Positions 15,684-24,074 of a stretch of 47,876 nt of DNA are shown piece after piece. Under the pieces are notes generated by a model that worked only from the letters and a program-made list of their open reading frames with translations, searched no databases and was not told the origin of the DNA. The position numbers and the translations under genes are program-made. The stretch comes from Methylovulum sp. (GTDB taxonomy: Bacteria; Pseudomonadota; Gammaproteobacteria; Methylococcales; Methylomonadaceae): the NCBI RefSeq assembly GCF_028687615.1, contig NZ_JAQTZU010000023.1, positions 1 to 47,876 of the forward strand, written 5' to 3'. Every line of letters begins with the position of its first letter. Positions within the stretch are counted from its first letter, which is position 1.

Positions 15684-17576
15684 TCAGCCACCCGCCCGCA
15701 AAAACGCCTCAAACATCAATAACGACCAGATCGGCGCACTGTAGTCACGCAAGCCGTTTTGATGCTGGTTGACGATATTCTCCAGCACCGCCGGTTCAAA
15801 CCAGCCGGATTGCATCATGTTATCGCCTAGCAACGCATCCCTGACCTTGTCTTTTAACGCGCCTTTGAACCACGCATTCAACGGCACACCGAAGCCCATT
15901 TTCGGGCGGTACAAAATATCGTCAGGCAAATAATTTTCCAGTGATTTTTTGAAAATATATTTGCCTTCACGGCCTTTGAGTTTCAATTCCGGTTGCAAAG
16001 TCGCCAGCCATTCCACCAATTGATGGTCGAGCAAGGGTACGCGCACTTCCAAGGCGTGGGCCATGCTGGCACGATCCACTTTGGTCAGGATGTCGCCCGG
16101 CAAATAGGTTTTGATGTCCAGATATTGCACTTGCGACAAGGGATGGTCGGTGGGGGCATTGCGCAGATGTTGGCGGAACACGTCCACGGCTTGGTAGCCT
16201 TGCAGGTCATGCTTGAGTTGCTGGCTGAACAATTTGCCGCGCAATTCGTTGGACATGACCGAAACGCTATGGAAATAGCCTTCCACGGAATCGCGGCCTA
16301 TGGATTCCAGGGTGGATTTGGCGCGGAAGATTTTCGGGGCCCAATCGGCTTTCGGATAGACGCGGCCTAAGGTGCCAAACACCGGCTTGCGGAGGCTGTC
16401 CGGCAACCATGAACGCATTTGTTCTTCGTAAGTATGCCATCGGTGGCGGCGGTAGCCACCTAGGTTTTCATCGCCGCCGTCACCTGACAACACCACGGTC
16501 ACTTGTTTTTTTGCCAATTCACAGACGCGGTACGTCGGCAACGCGGAACTGTCGGCATAAGGCTCGTCATACAAACCAGCCAATTGGTCAATCAGGCTAA
16601 AATCATCAGGATCGACTTGTTCGACGCGGTGCGCGGTGTGGTAGCGTTCGGCGACTTGCGCGGCGAATTTTGATTCGTTGTAGGCCGGATCGCCGAAAGA
16701 AATCGAACAGGTGTTGACCGGATCAGGCGACAAACCCGCCATCATCGCCACCACGCCGCTGGAATCCACGCCGCCGGACAAAAACGCGCCCAGCGGCACA
16801 TCCGCCATCATACGGATTTTCACGGCTTCGCGGAAACGTCCGACCAGCTCTTCGCCAATCTCCTTCTCGCTACGCGGCGCGGGATTGACGGCAAATTTGA
16901 CATTCCAATACTGGCGTGGCTTGATAGCCATTTGTCCTTGTTTTAAAGTCAGGCAGAATCCTGGCTCCAGTTTGTAGACGTTTTTATAAATGGTTTTCGG
17001 GTCAGGTACATAGCCAAAACCGAAATATTCTTCAATGGCGGTAGGGTCAAGCTCGCGCGGCAAATCAGGGTGTTCTTTCAGGGCTTTCAATTCGGAAGCG
17101 AAAATAAATTGCCCGTTGGCAAGCAGCGCGTAATACAAAGGCTTGACACCGAGGCGGTCACGCGCCAGAAACAAGGTCTGTTGGTTACGGTCCCACACCG
17201 CAAAGGCGAACATGCCCCGGAAGCGGTCAACACACCCCTCCCCCCAGGCTTGCCAGCCATAGACGATGACCTCCGTGTCGCAATGGGTTTGGAAGCTATA
17301 ACCCATCGTTTCCAATTCCTTGCGCACGTCCATGAAATTATAGATTTCGCCGTTGAAGGTGACGACGACATTGTTATCCCTGCTGTGCATGGGTTGCTGG
17401 CCGCCGCCCAAGTCGATGATGGACAGGCGTCTATGGCCCAAACCCAAACCCGCTTCGATATGGATGCCGCCTTCGTCGGGGCCGCGATGAAACTGGCTTT
17501 CGTTCATGCGCGACAGCAATTCGCGGTTGATCCCACGTCTGGCTTGCAAATCAAAAATACCGACAATACCGCACAT
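15684..17576 (-). CDS. XrtA-associated amidotransferase (asparagine-synthase-like)
   Basis: 630 residues. Cys2 of MCGIVGIFD is the nucleophile of a class II glutamine amidotransferase domain (to ~200; HRRLSIIDL, FNGEIYN and GMFAFAVWD are all present). The second half is an asparagine-synthase domain with the ATP-pyrophosphatase loop FLSGGVDSSG near 265 and the downstream segment VRVPLLDHQLVEW. Length and sequence fit exosortase A system-associated amidotransferase 1 (the TIGR03108 type). It would transfer glutamine-derived ammonia to a carboxyl group, plausibly a uronic acid in the exopolysaccharide, since the cluster also has a UDP-sugar dehydrogenase. It is the last gene of the minus-strand cluster and is separated from it by the BrnT-HTH gene. 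Confidence 0.88.
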   Translation of the reverse strand: MCGIVGIFDLQARRGINRELLSRMNESQFHRGPDEGGIHIEAGLGLGHRRLSIIDLGGGQQPMHSRDNNVVVTFNGEIYNFMDVRKELETMGYSFQTHCDTEVIVYGWQAWGEGCVDRFRGMFAFAVWDRNQQTLFLARDRLGVKPLYYALLANGQFIFASELKALKEHPDLPRELDPTAIEEYFGFGYVPDPKTIYKNVYKLEPGFCLTLKQGQMAIKPRQYWNVKFAVNPAPRSEKEIGEELVGRFREAVKIRMMADVPLGAFLSGGVDSSGVVAMMAGLSPDPVNTCSISFGDPAYNESKFAAQVAERYHTAHRVEQVDPDDFSLIDQLAGLYDEPYADSSALPTYRVCELAKKQVTVVLSGDGGDENLGGYRRHRWHTYEEQMRSWLPDSLRKPVFGTLGRVYPKADWAPKIFRAKSTLESIGRDSVEGYFHSVSVMSNELRGKLFSQQLKHDLQGYQAVDVFRQHLRNAPTDHPLSQVQYLDIKTYLPGDILTKVDRASMAHALEVRVPLLDHQLVEWLATLQPELKLKGREGKYIFKKSLENYLPDDILYRPKMGFGVPLNAWFKGALKDKVRDALLGDNMMQSGWFEPAVLENIVNQHQNGLRDYSAPIWSLLMFEAFLRAGG

Positions 17577-17786
17577 AATTATTTTCCTGGTTGGGTAAAT
17601 GCTTGCCTTGAAAGGCTTAGATCTTAGGTAATTCGCAAAAAATAAACTGTCACAGATTCACAGAACAACGTCATTAAATCCACTAAAAGAGTTGTCCACG
17701 AAAGCCAACAGTAGGCGCATTACGACTGCATGGATGCCCCACAAGGGGGTCTATGGACAGAGCAGCGTAGCGGTGTGCCGGGGCGA

Positions 17787-17847
17787 CACGAAAAGCACGA
17801 AAACTCTACAACACGATGCATTCGATTGTTTTTTCGTGCTTTTCGTG
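17787..17847. repeat. Perfect 17-bp inverted repeat (hairpin)
   Basis: CACGAAAAGCACGAAAA at 17787-17803 is exactly complementary to 17831-17847 around a 27-nt loop, followed by GGACTATTTTTTTC. It lies 50 bp downstream of the BrnT-HTH stop and could act as a terminator for transcription from either side, or be a small dispersed repeat. Confidence 0.75.
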
Positions 17848-17897
17848 GACTATTTTTTTCTTGTATTTAATGCGCGAGCTACCTTAAGTATTCTTGC

Positions 17898-18596
17898 TTA
17901 TAACGGGTCTGCAAGCGCCTGCAACACGGCTTCGGGATTTTTTGCAATCACCCGCAAATACGATTTTGCCGCGCTGTCTGGCTCCCTGACATGTTGTTCC
18001 CAGTCCCTGAGTGTGCCGAGTGGCAATTCGAAACGGGTGGCAAATTGTTGCTGGGTCATTTTTAGACGTTTGCGGATTTCTTTGGGATTAGGCACTGGCC
18101 GCAAGGTTTTCAGCTCCTCATCGGTCAACGGCGGATTATCAATATCTGCTTGTGCCGCCGCGTCAATGTTTTGTTCGGTCATCGCTTTTAACCGCGCCCA
18201 GTCGGTGCTGTCTTCAATAGCGCGTTTGCTGCCGTCCGCCATAAGCTGCATGACGGCACCGTTTGTTCGTTCAACTGTGATTGGCATATTGGAACCTCTA
18301 GGCTGGGCTGGATTGCCTTGTTGTCGCATCGCATAATGCTTCCGTTCATTCTTGCTGGCTAAGCGGGCGGAAATCAGCCGGATTCGCTGCGCCCTATCGG
18401 TGGAAACCACCGCCACAATGAACAGGCCGTCCATTTGGCCTATCGTTTTTGTACGGATTTCCCCTTGTCCTGATTGTGTGCAATCCATTTCCAAGCGATT
18501 GGGATCATCATACACGGCGGTTGCCGCCACAAAATCTATACCGTGCTTTTGCCTGTTAATCAGGTTTTTCTGCTCATCCCATTCAAATAGTTTCAT
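17898..18596 (-). CDS. BrnT toxin fused in frame to an HTH antitoxin
   Basis: A 232-codon frame. Residues 1-90 are BrnT: MKLFEWDEQKNLINRQKHGI, then AVYDDP, and the family end IRLISARLASKNERKHY. After a short linker the frame continues without a stop into a second protein starting at Met104 (ATG at 18287, with AGAGG upstream). This carries an XRE-type helix-turn-helix, RLKMTQQQFATRFELPLG, near residue 180. BrnT toxins are RelE-like ribonucleases normally encoded as a separate protein with a following antitoxin. Here toxin and antitoxin may be made as one chain, with the antitoxin also translated alone from its own ribosome site. It lies inside the exopolysaccharide cluster, 46 bp downstream of a glycosyltransferase gene. 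Confidence 0.7.
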   Translation of the reverse strand: MKLFEWDEQKNLINRQKHGIDFVAATAVYDDPNRLEMDCTQSGQGEIRTKTIGQMDGLFIVAVVSTDRAQRIRLISARLASKNERKHYAMRQQGNPAQPRGSNMPITVERTNGAVMQLMADGSKRAIEDSTDWARLKAMTEQNIDAAAQADIDNPPLTDEELKTLRPVPNPKEIRKRLKMTQQQFATRFELPLGTLRDWEQHVREPDSAAKSYLRVIAKNPEAVLQALADPL

Positions 18597-18642
18597 AATG
18601 GCAACTACTAGATACTGGTAACCAGTATAAACCTAATGGCTA

Positions 18643-19800
18643 TCATTGCAAAGCTTCACTTTGAAGGCAAAGAGAGTCATAGACCGCTTGGTAATTCGCC
18701 ACCATCGCCGTTAATGAGAAATTCTGCAACACCCGCTGGTGGCCTTGCGAGCCATGTTGGCGCAAGGTTTCGGGATTGTGGACGTAAGCGAGGATTTTAT
18801 CCGCCATTGCTTCGGGGTCGTTGGCGGGAACCAGCCAGCCTGTCACACCATCGACCACCAGCTCTGGATTGCCGCCCACCTCAGTGGCGATGACGGGCAA
18901 GCCGCAGGCCATCGCTTCCAAAATGGTGTTGGATATGCCTTCGGCTAAAGAAGGCAAAACAAAAATATCCAGACGGCGGTCAATTTCCGCGACATCGTCC
19001 CTCACCCCTGGCAACCACGCTTGCGCCGACAAACCCGCCGCGTCCAATAAAGCTAATGCTTTGGCACGAAGCGGGCCATCACCGATGATTATCAGTTTGA
19101 GGCGGTCACCCAGTTCAGTTTCTCGCTGGCAAGCCAAAATAAACGCCTTCGCCAAGGTGGTTTGGTCTTTGACCCCGTGCATCCGGCCTATCGTGCCGAT
19201 CACTGTATCGGTTTCGGCGAAGGTGAACGGGCAAGCGTCCAGGGGCTGTTTCCGGGCTGGGTGCGGGTAAAAAATCTGCGTGTCCACGCCATTGATGATG
19301 CGGGTGATTTTGCGTGGCGGCACATGGACTTTTTCCAGCAAATAGCTTTCCAGATGCCGCGACAAAGGGATGAAGCGATGTACAAACAGGTCCAGCACGC
19401 GCCGTAGCCATTGGTATTTGACATTCGTACCGTCCGGGTCGGCGACATCCCAACCGTGTTCGCCGTGGACGCGGTGTTTTACCCCGGCGCAGAAAGCCGA
19501 AATTTGATATTCCATAGTGCCAATATTACGGGTATGCACAATGCCGGGCCGAAGCTGTTTCAGCAAACGGTACATGGCAATAAACGATTGCCAGTCTTGC
19601 CCGTCTTTTTTATGCAGTTCATGGACTTCCACATCATTTCGGACCAGACGTTGCCTAAAATCGGTGCTGTCTTTCAAGCAGACGATGGCATGACGGTAAG
19701 CCTCGGCGGGCATGTTGTTGATCAGGTTGACCAGGCCATTTTCCAAACCGCCGACACCCAGGCGATAAATGATATGGACAACCAACGGCGGTTGGCGCAT
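18643..19800 (-). CDS. XrtA-associated GT4 glycosyltransferase (stp2 type)
   Basis: 385 residues with a GT-B, family 4 fold. The N-terminal half starts VVHIIYRLGVGGLENGLVN, with the glycine-rich acceptor-side loop, and the C-terminal half carries VIGTIGRMHGVKDQTTL and the nucleotide-sugar site PSLAEGISNTILEAMACG (E-x7-E with both Glu). It matches the exosortase A-associated sugar transferases known as TIGR03088/stp2. It would add a sugar to the lipid-linked exopolysaccharide repeat on the cytoplasmic face. It is 69 bp downstream of the next glycosyltransferase gene, in the same direction. Donor sugar unknown. Confidence 0.88.
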   Translation of the reverse strand: MRQPPLVVHIIYRLGVGGLENGLVNLINNMPAEAYRHAIVCLKDSTDFRQRLVRNDVEVHELHKKDGQDWQSFIAMYRLLKQLRPGIVHTRNIGTMEYQISAFCAGVKHRVHGEHGWDVADPDGTNVKYQWLRRVLDLFVHRFIPLSRHLESYLLEKVHVPPRKITRIINGVDTQIFYPHPARKQPLDACPFTFAETDTVIGTIGRMHGVKDQTTLAKAFILACQRETELGDRLKLIIIGDGPLRAKALALLDAAGLSAQAWLPGVRDDVAEIDRRLDIFVLPSLAEGISNTILEAMACGLPVIATEVGGNPELVVDGVTGWLVPANDPEAMADKILAYVHNPETLRQHGSQGHQRVLQNFSLTAMVANYQAVYDSLCLQSEALQ

Positions 19801-19869
19801 AAGTTTGTTCCTAGTTGATGGATGATGATTGGCAGTTTGTGTGGATAAACCAAACCAGCCGGAATATCT

Positions 19870-21063
19870 CTACCCCTGTAAAAATCCGGCAAGCTGATGG
19901 ACATTTTGCTGCCAACTGAACCCCCCGATAACAAAATCACGGTTGGCGTTGACGGATGTCGCCGCAGGATTTTGCAATGCCTCCCATAATTGCCCGACCA
20001 TCGCCTCGGCATCATCACTGACCGCCAGGGCCAGGCTTACTTCCTGATAGGGTATACCTTCCATAGCCGCCGAGGTGGCGACGATGGTTTTGTCCATCGC
20101 CATCGCTTCCAGCACCTTGTTTTGGATGCCCCGCGCAATACGCAAAGGTGCGATGGCGAGGCGGGCGTAGGCGACATACGGGCGGACATCATCGACCCGC
20201 CCCGTGACCGTGATCGCCGGATTGCCGGCCAGCTCCAGCACGGCTTTGCCGGGCTTGCTGCCGACAATATAAAACTTGATAGCCGGATATTGTGCTTGCA
20301 GTTGGGGAAATACGTCTTTGGCAAACCATTCCACCGCATCAATATTTGCCCAGTAATCCATCGCACCGGTAAACACCAGCACTTCGTCACCGATTTGATA
20401 CGGTGAAACGTAATCATGATGCGGTGAAAAATAGTCGGTATCGACACCATTATTGACAAAACCCACCTTGTCGGCGGCTTCCGGCGCGAGGGTTTTAAAC
20501 AAGGCCGCTTCCTGTTCGGAAACAAACAAGCTGGTTTGGGCACGGGCGGCAAGTTGCCGCTCGTAAGCCAGCAAATACTTGGCTTCACGCTGGTATATCC
20601 ACCGCGCCAAACCGTGTTTCTTCCCGGCGTATTGCCGCCATTTGTCGGAATCGACATCGACAAAATCGACCACCATGCCAACATCGTGTTGCGGCTTGAT
20701 GAACCGCGCCATCACGGAGGAAAAAATCAGCACTTTACTGATGGCATGTTTTTGGATGGCATCGTCAACCCAGTTTTGCAGGGCTTGGCTCTGGTAATAC
20801 GGCAAGCTCAAAGGCTCACCCGTCAACAATCCTTGCAGGCTTTTGATTTTCGCTGGCAAAGCTTGCAATTCTTGATAACACGTCCCGGCACATAGCGCAT
20901 CAAGCGCATCGGTGTATTGCCAATCGTGCGGGTCATCAACAAACGTGCCTAGATAGACATTGAACTCGTCCGCCAAATATTTCAAAAAATGATAGGAGCG
21001 GATTTTGTCGCCTTTATTGGGCGGGAAGGGAATCCTGTGGACGAGGAAGAGTAGGTTTTTCAT
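19870..21063 (-). CDS. XrtA-associated glycosyltransferase (stp1 type)
   Basis: 397 residues. The start MKNLLFLVHRIPFPPNKGDK is characteristic of the exosortase A system-associated sugar transferases of the TIGR03087/stp1 type. VDFVDVDSDKW and FVNNGVDTDYFSP follow in the linker region, and the C-terminal nucleotide-binding half shows VLVFTGAMDYWANIDAV and APLRIARGIQNKVLEAMAMD with a conserved Glu. Function by family: second glycosyltransferase of repeat-unit assembly. It is oriented with and adjacent to the stp2-type gene and follows the FemAB-like gene by 70 bp. Confidence 0.88.
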   Translation of the reverse strand: MKNLLFLVHRIPFPPNKGDKIRSYHFLKYLADEFNVYLGTFVDDPHDWQYTDALDALCAGTCYQELQALPAKIKSLQGLLTGEPLSLPYYQSQALQNWVDDAIQKHAISKVLIFSSVMARFIKPQHDVGMVVDFVDVDSDKWRQYAGKKHGLARWIYQREAKYLLAYERQLAARAQTSLFVSEQEAALFKTLAPEAADKVGFVNNGVDTDYFSPHHDYVSPYQIGDEVLVFTGAMDYWANIDAVEWFAKDVFPQLQAQYPAIKFYIVGSKPGKAVLELAGNPAITVTGRVDDVRPYVAYARLAIAPLRIARGIQNKVLEAMAMDKTIVATSAAMEGIPYQEVSLALAVSDDAEAMVGQLWEALQNPAATSVNANRDFVIGGFSWQQNVHQLAGFLQG

Positions 21064-21133
21064 TATGCCGGTGTTTTTTCAGGATTTCGGTATCTTGGTA
21101 TCTTGGTTTAATCAGGACGGCGGTGTTGGCATG

Positions 21134-22171
21134 TCAACCTAAATCTTTCGACAAAAACGGGCCAATAAATTGGCTGATCGGCAACGGCAATTTTTTCCAC
21201 GCGGCAATGAACAATTGGTATTTCGGGTTCAGTGGATTGATATCCGGCAATTCGGTCGCTTTGACCAGATAAAATTCGTAAAACAAAGGCTCCGGCGTGA
21301 AGCCCCAGTTCTTTTTGAAACTATACGAACCCGTACCGATTTTGCTACGCCCATAGTCGAAAATTTTCACGCCCTTTTCGACCGCACGGCGCATCACTTC
21401 CCAGTACATGAAATCATTGCCCTTCAAATCCCTCGCCAAATCGGTGCCGCCGCCGTAATAGGGCAACACTTCGTCACGGAAATAAAAATTCATGACGCTG
21501 GCGATCAGCTTGCCGTTGTGCTCAACGCTTAACACTTCGCATTGCCCGCCGAACACGTCTTTTAAGGTTCGGAAATATTTTTTCGAAAAAACCGGTGTGC
21601 CCAGATTGCGGACGCTTTCCGAATAGGCCAGATGCAGCCGCTCGACATCAGTGTCTATGGTGCTGGTCAAACCCGCTTCCATGCCTTTTCTAACCATCGC
21701 CCGCTGTTTGCGGGGAATCGCCAGCATGTTTGTTTCGACATCCGGCTCCAAATGCTTGCGGAACGTCACATACAATTCTTTGTAAGGCCGTTCGGGATGC
21801 TTGCGTTCGCGGTGACGCAATTCCAGCGTGTCCACACCGAGTTGTTTAGCCAAACGGCAGGCTTCGGTGTCGAGTAAATCATAACTGGCTTCGTTTTCGG
21901 CAATAATTCCGCCGTAGACACAAAATGCGCTTGACACCAGATTATTGCCAAACAGCAGGCTATTGACATGCACCAGCGGCAAAACGCCAGTTATCGCACC
22001 GTCATATTCCGTGTAAAGGAAATAGGTTTTATGGCCAAAAGCCTTTTCGATAACTGTTTTCCATCCAGAGAGATGAAAAAAAGTACCGTCAGGATGGGCG
22101 TTGACGAAATCATCCCAACGCTTGAAGTTCGCTTTATCCAAAGTCTTTATCACGGATTTCACCTTTATCAT
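21134..22171 (-). CDS. XrtA-associated FemAB-like GNAT-fold protein
   Basis: 345 residues resembling the FemAB-related proteins of exosortase A clusters (TIGR03019 type). FVNAHPDGTFFHLSGWKTVI opens the first GNAT-like half and YYGGGTDLARDLKGNDFMYW lies in the second, followed by FDYGRSKIGTGSYSFKKNWG. Family members transfer aminoacyl or acyl groups; here the acceptor is probably a sugar of the exopolysaccharide. The ATG overlaps the stop of the deacetylase gene by 4 nt (ATGA), so both are co-translated. The C-terminus is complete. Confidence 0.85.
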   Translation of the reverse strand: MIKVKSVIKTLDKANFKRWDDFVNAHPDGTFFHLSGWKTVIEKAFGHKTYFLYTEYDGAITGVLPLVHVNSLLFGNNLVSSAFCVYGGIIAENEASYDLLDTEACRLAKQLGVDTLELRHRERKHPERPYKELYVTFRKHLEPDVETNMLAIPRKQRAMVRKGMEAGLTSTIDTDVERLHLAYSESVRNLGTPVFSKKYFRTLKDVFGGQCEVLSVEHNGKLIASVMNFYFRDEVLPYYGGGTDLARDLKGNDFMYWEVMRRAVEKGVKIFDYGRSKIGTGSYSFKKNWGFTPEPLFYEFYLVKATELPDINPLNPKYQLFIAAWKKLPLPISQFIGPFLSKDLG

Positions 22172-23001
22172 AAAAACACCTTTGCCATCGTATCCCAGTC
22201 AAAGTCGGTCAATAGTTGTTTGATGCGGCTTTCCATCCGTTGCAAGTTGAGATAATGCCGAAAACGGGTTTTCGCCGCCAACCCGTGTTGGCGCGGTTGG
22301 CCGGGATCGATTTCCCAGGGATGGAAATAAAAAATGCCTGCTTGTTGCTCATCACTGTTGACACGCTGGAAAGCCCATTTGGAAACGGCGTAAGGATAAA
22401 ACCGGAAAAATCCGCCACCGCCGCAAGGCAGGTTTTTCTGCCCAAAACGCAAGGTGGTGATGGGGATTTCTTTAAAATCTGGATGCCCGGCAAGCGGCGA
22501 ATACATGAAACGCGGTGCGTCAGGCATTCCGTAAAGGTCGTGCTTGACAGGATAAATGCTGGAACTGTACAGAAAACCTTCGTCTTGCAAAATGTCCAAG
22601 GCCCATAAATTGCTGGCGTTGATGGAGTAACTGGCGGCGCGGTAGCCTTTGACCCGCACCCCGCCAATGTCTTCCAACAAACTTTTTGTCTTGGCGACAT
22701 CGGCCCGGAACTGCCCGGGTGTTTGTTCGGTGACGCGGATATGTCCGTATCCGTGGCAAGCGAGTTCATGACCATCGGCGACAATGCGTTTGACTAGCTC
22801 AGGATAACGTTCGGCCACCCATCCTAGGGTAAAAAACGTGGCTTTAATGCCGTGTCCGGTAAATAAATCCAGAATAATGTGGGTGTTCCTGTCCACCCGA
22901 TGCGGCAAATTATCCCATTGATCCCTGGCGATATATGGTTCAAATGCAGAAACTTGGAAATAATCTTCCACATCAACAGTCATGGCATTTTTAATACCCA
23001 C
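22168..23001 (-). CDS. XrtA-associated polysaccharide deacetylase (DUF3473)
   Basis: 277 residues, NodB-type. MTVDVEDYFQVSAFEPYIAR carries the catalytic/metal Asp pair typical of this subgroup, ATFFTLGWVAERYPELVKRI follows, and HELACHGYGH has the two metal His residues. The C-terminal DUF3473 part (PFNP-like GGGGFFRFYPYAVSKW and FYFHPWEIDPGQP) matches the exosortase A type TIGR03006. It would remove N-acetyl groups from the growing or exported polymer; no signal peptide is seen, so it is probably cytoplasmic. The first codons, MGIKNAMTVD, fit family starts; MTVD (22983) is an alternative. Confidence 0.9.
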   Translation of the reverse strand: MGIKNAMTVDVEDYFQVSAFEPYIARDQWDNLPHRVDRNTHIILDLFTGHGIKATFFTLGWVAERYPELVKRIVADGHELACHGYGHIRVTEQTPGQFRADVAKTKSLLEDIGGVRVKGYRAASYSINASNLWALDILQDEGFLYSSSIYPVKHDLYGMPDAPRFMYSPLAGHPDFKEIPITTLRFGQKNLPCGGGGFFRFYPYAVSKWAFQRVNSDEQQAGIFYFHPWEIDPGQPRQHGLAAKTRFRHYLNLQRMESRIKQLLTDFDWDTMAKVFL

Positions 23002-23112
23002 AATGATCGCCTTATATTTTTAGAATCAACGCATTATTAAAAAATCCGGCGTCTTAAACCCACCGGCGACCCTTAACTTGACCATATCAAACCACCCTGC
23101 GTATGTTGCAGG

Positions 23113-24072
23113 TCACTTCAGCCCTTGATGGTAAGCATTTAAAACTTGATAAAGATCCGCAAGCAATTTCTCCAGGGCAACGACGCGTTGTTCCAAGCCA
23201 ACGGGATAAGTTTGTTCTGAAAGAAGGGCGACGGGATCGTAGTTTTCATCGACTTCAATCAGCTCTTCCTCTTCAATGTCGGCAATGACTTTTTGCACAA
23301 CCGATTGGTCAATGACTTGTAGTTCATCCAAAAAACCAAACATCATCACTCTTTCACATAAGGTGTTGATTTTTCTAGGAACACCTTGTGAATGATTGAA
23401 AATTAATGGGAAAGCGTCATCTTCAAACAGCGGCGATTGTTGCCAGCCAGCTCTTTTTAAGCGGAAGAAGACGTAATTTTTAGTTTGTTCCAAATCCAGG
23501 GATTTTAATTGATAGGTGGCAACGACACGCTGCCTTAGTTGCTCCATTTCTGGTAAGGCCAAGGTTTTATTGAACTGTTTTTGTCCTACCAGAAATATTT
23601 GTAGCAGGGTTTTTCCCGAACTTTCAAAATTGGACAACATCCGCAATTCTTCCAATGAATGTTTGGGTAAATTTTGCGCCTCATCAACAATCATCAACAC
23701 GCGTTTGCCCCTACTCGCTTGATCAACAAAAAAGCGTTCCAATCTGTCCAGCAAGGTGGCTTTGTCGTCACCTTCGTAAGGCACGTTAAGCGTAGCCGCA
23801 ACCATCCTCAACAAATCGTCGGCGCCAATCTGGGATGACACTATCAGCCCCAAAGTGAATTTTTCCCGATTGATACTGTTCAACAACTGTTTGATCAGCA
23901 TGGTTTTGCCAGTGCCAGGCTTGCCAGTGATGACGATAAAACCTTCACCTTGGGTTATGCCATAGCGCATATAGGCCAAAGCCCTTTTATGCACTTCACT
24001 TTTAAAAAAGAAATCGCTGTCAGAGTTTAACTGGAACGGTTTTCTGCTTAAATGATAAAAGCCGTCATACAT
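23113..24072 (-). CDS. XrtA-associated AAA ATPase (ExeA/PrsK-cluster type)
   Basis: 319 residues. MYDGFYHLSRKPFQLNSD is the start shared by ExeA-like secretion ATPases and their exosortase A counterpart (TIGR03015). The Walker A is GKPGTGKTM (~50-58), the Walker B VLMIVDEAQNL (~124), and an arginine-bearing sensor region, FNHSQGVPRKINTLCERVM, lies near 220. The C-terminal ~50 residues are acidic and unassigned. It is thought to act in energising or organising export. Only 2 nt separate its start from the stop of the upstream beta-barrel gene, so the two are tightly coupled. Confidence 0.9.
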   Translation of the reverse strand: MYDGFYHLSRKPFQLNSDSDFFFKSEVHKRALAYMRYGITQGEGFIVITGKPGTGKTMLIKQLLNSINREKFTLGLIVSSQIGADDLLRMVAATLNVPYEGDDKATLLDRLERFFVDQASRGKRVLMIVDEAQNLPKHSLEELRMLSNFESSGKTLLQIFLVGQKQFNKTLALPEMEQLRQRVVATYQLKSLDLEQTKNYVFFRLKRAGWQQSPLFEDDAFPLIFNHSQGVPRKINTLCERVMMFGFLDELQVIDQSVVQKVIADIEEEELIEVDENYDPVALLSEQTYPVGLEQRVVALEKLLADLYQVLNAYHQGLK

Positions 24073-24074
24073 CG

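Noticed and set aside
17787-17847. Inverted repeat considered as a CRISPR or attachment site
   Set aside because: Only one pair, no spaced repeats or integrase nearby; it fits a hairpin or terminator.
17692-18336. Long plus-strand open frame opposite the BrnT-HTH gene
   Set aside because: It is antisense to a well-supported gene and includes the hairpin region; composition fits a shadow frame.
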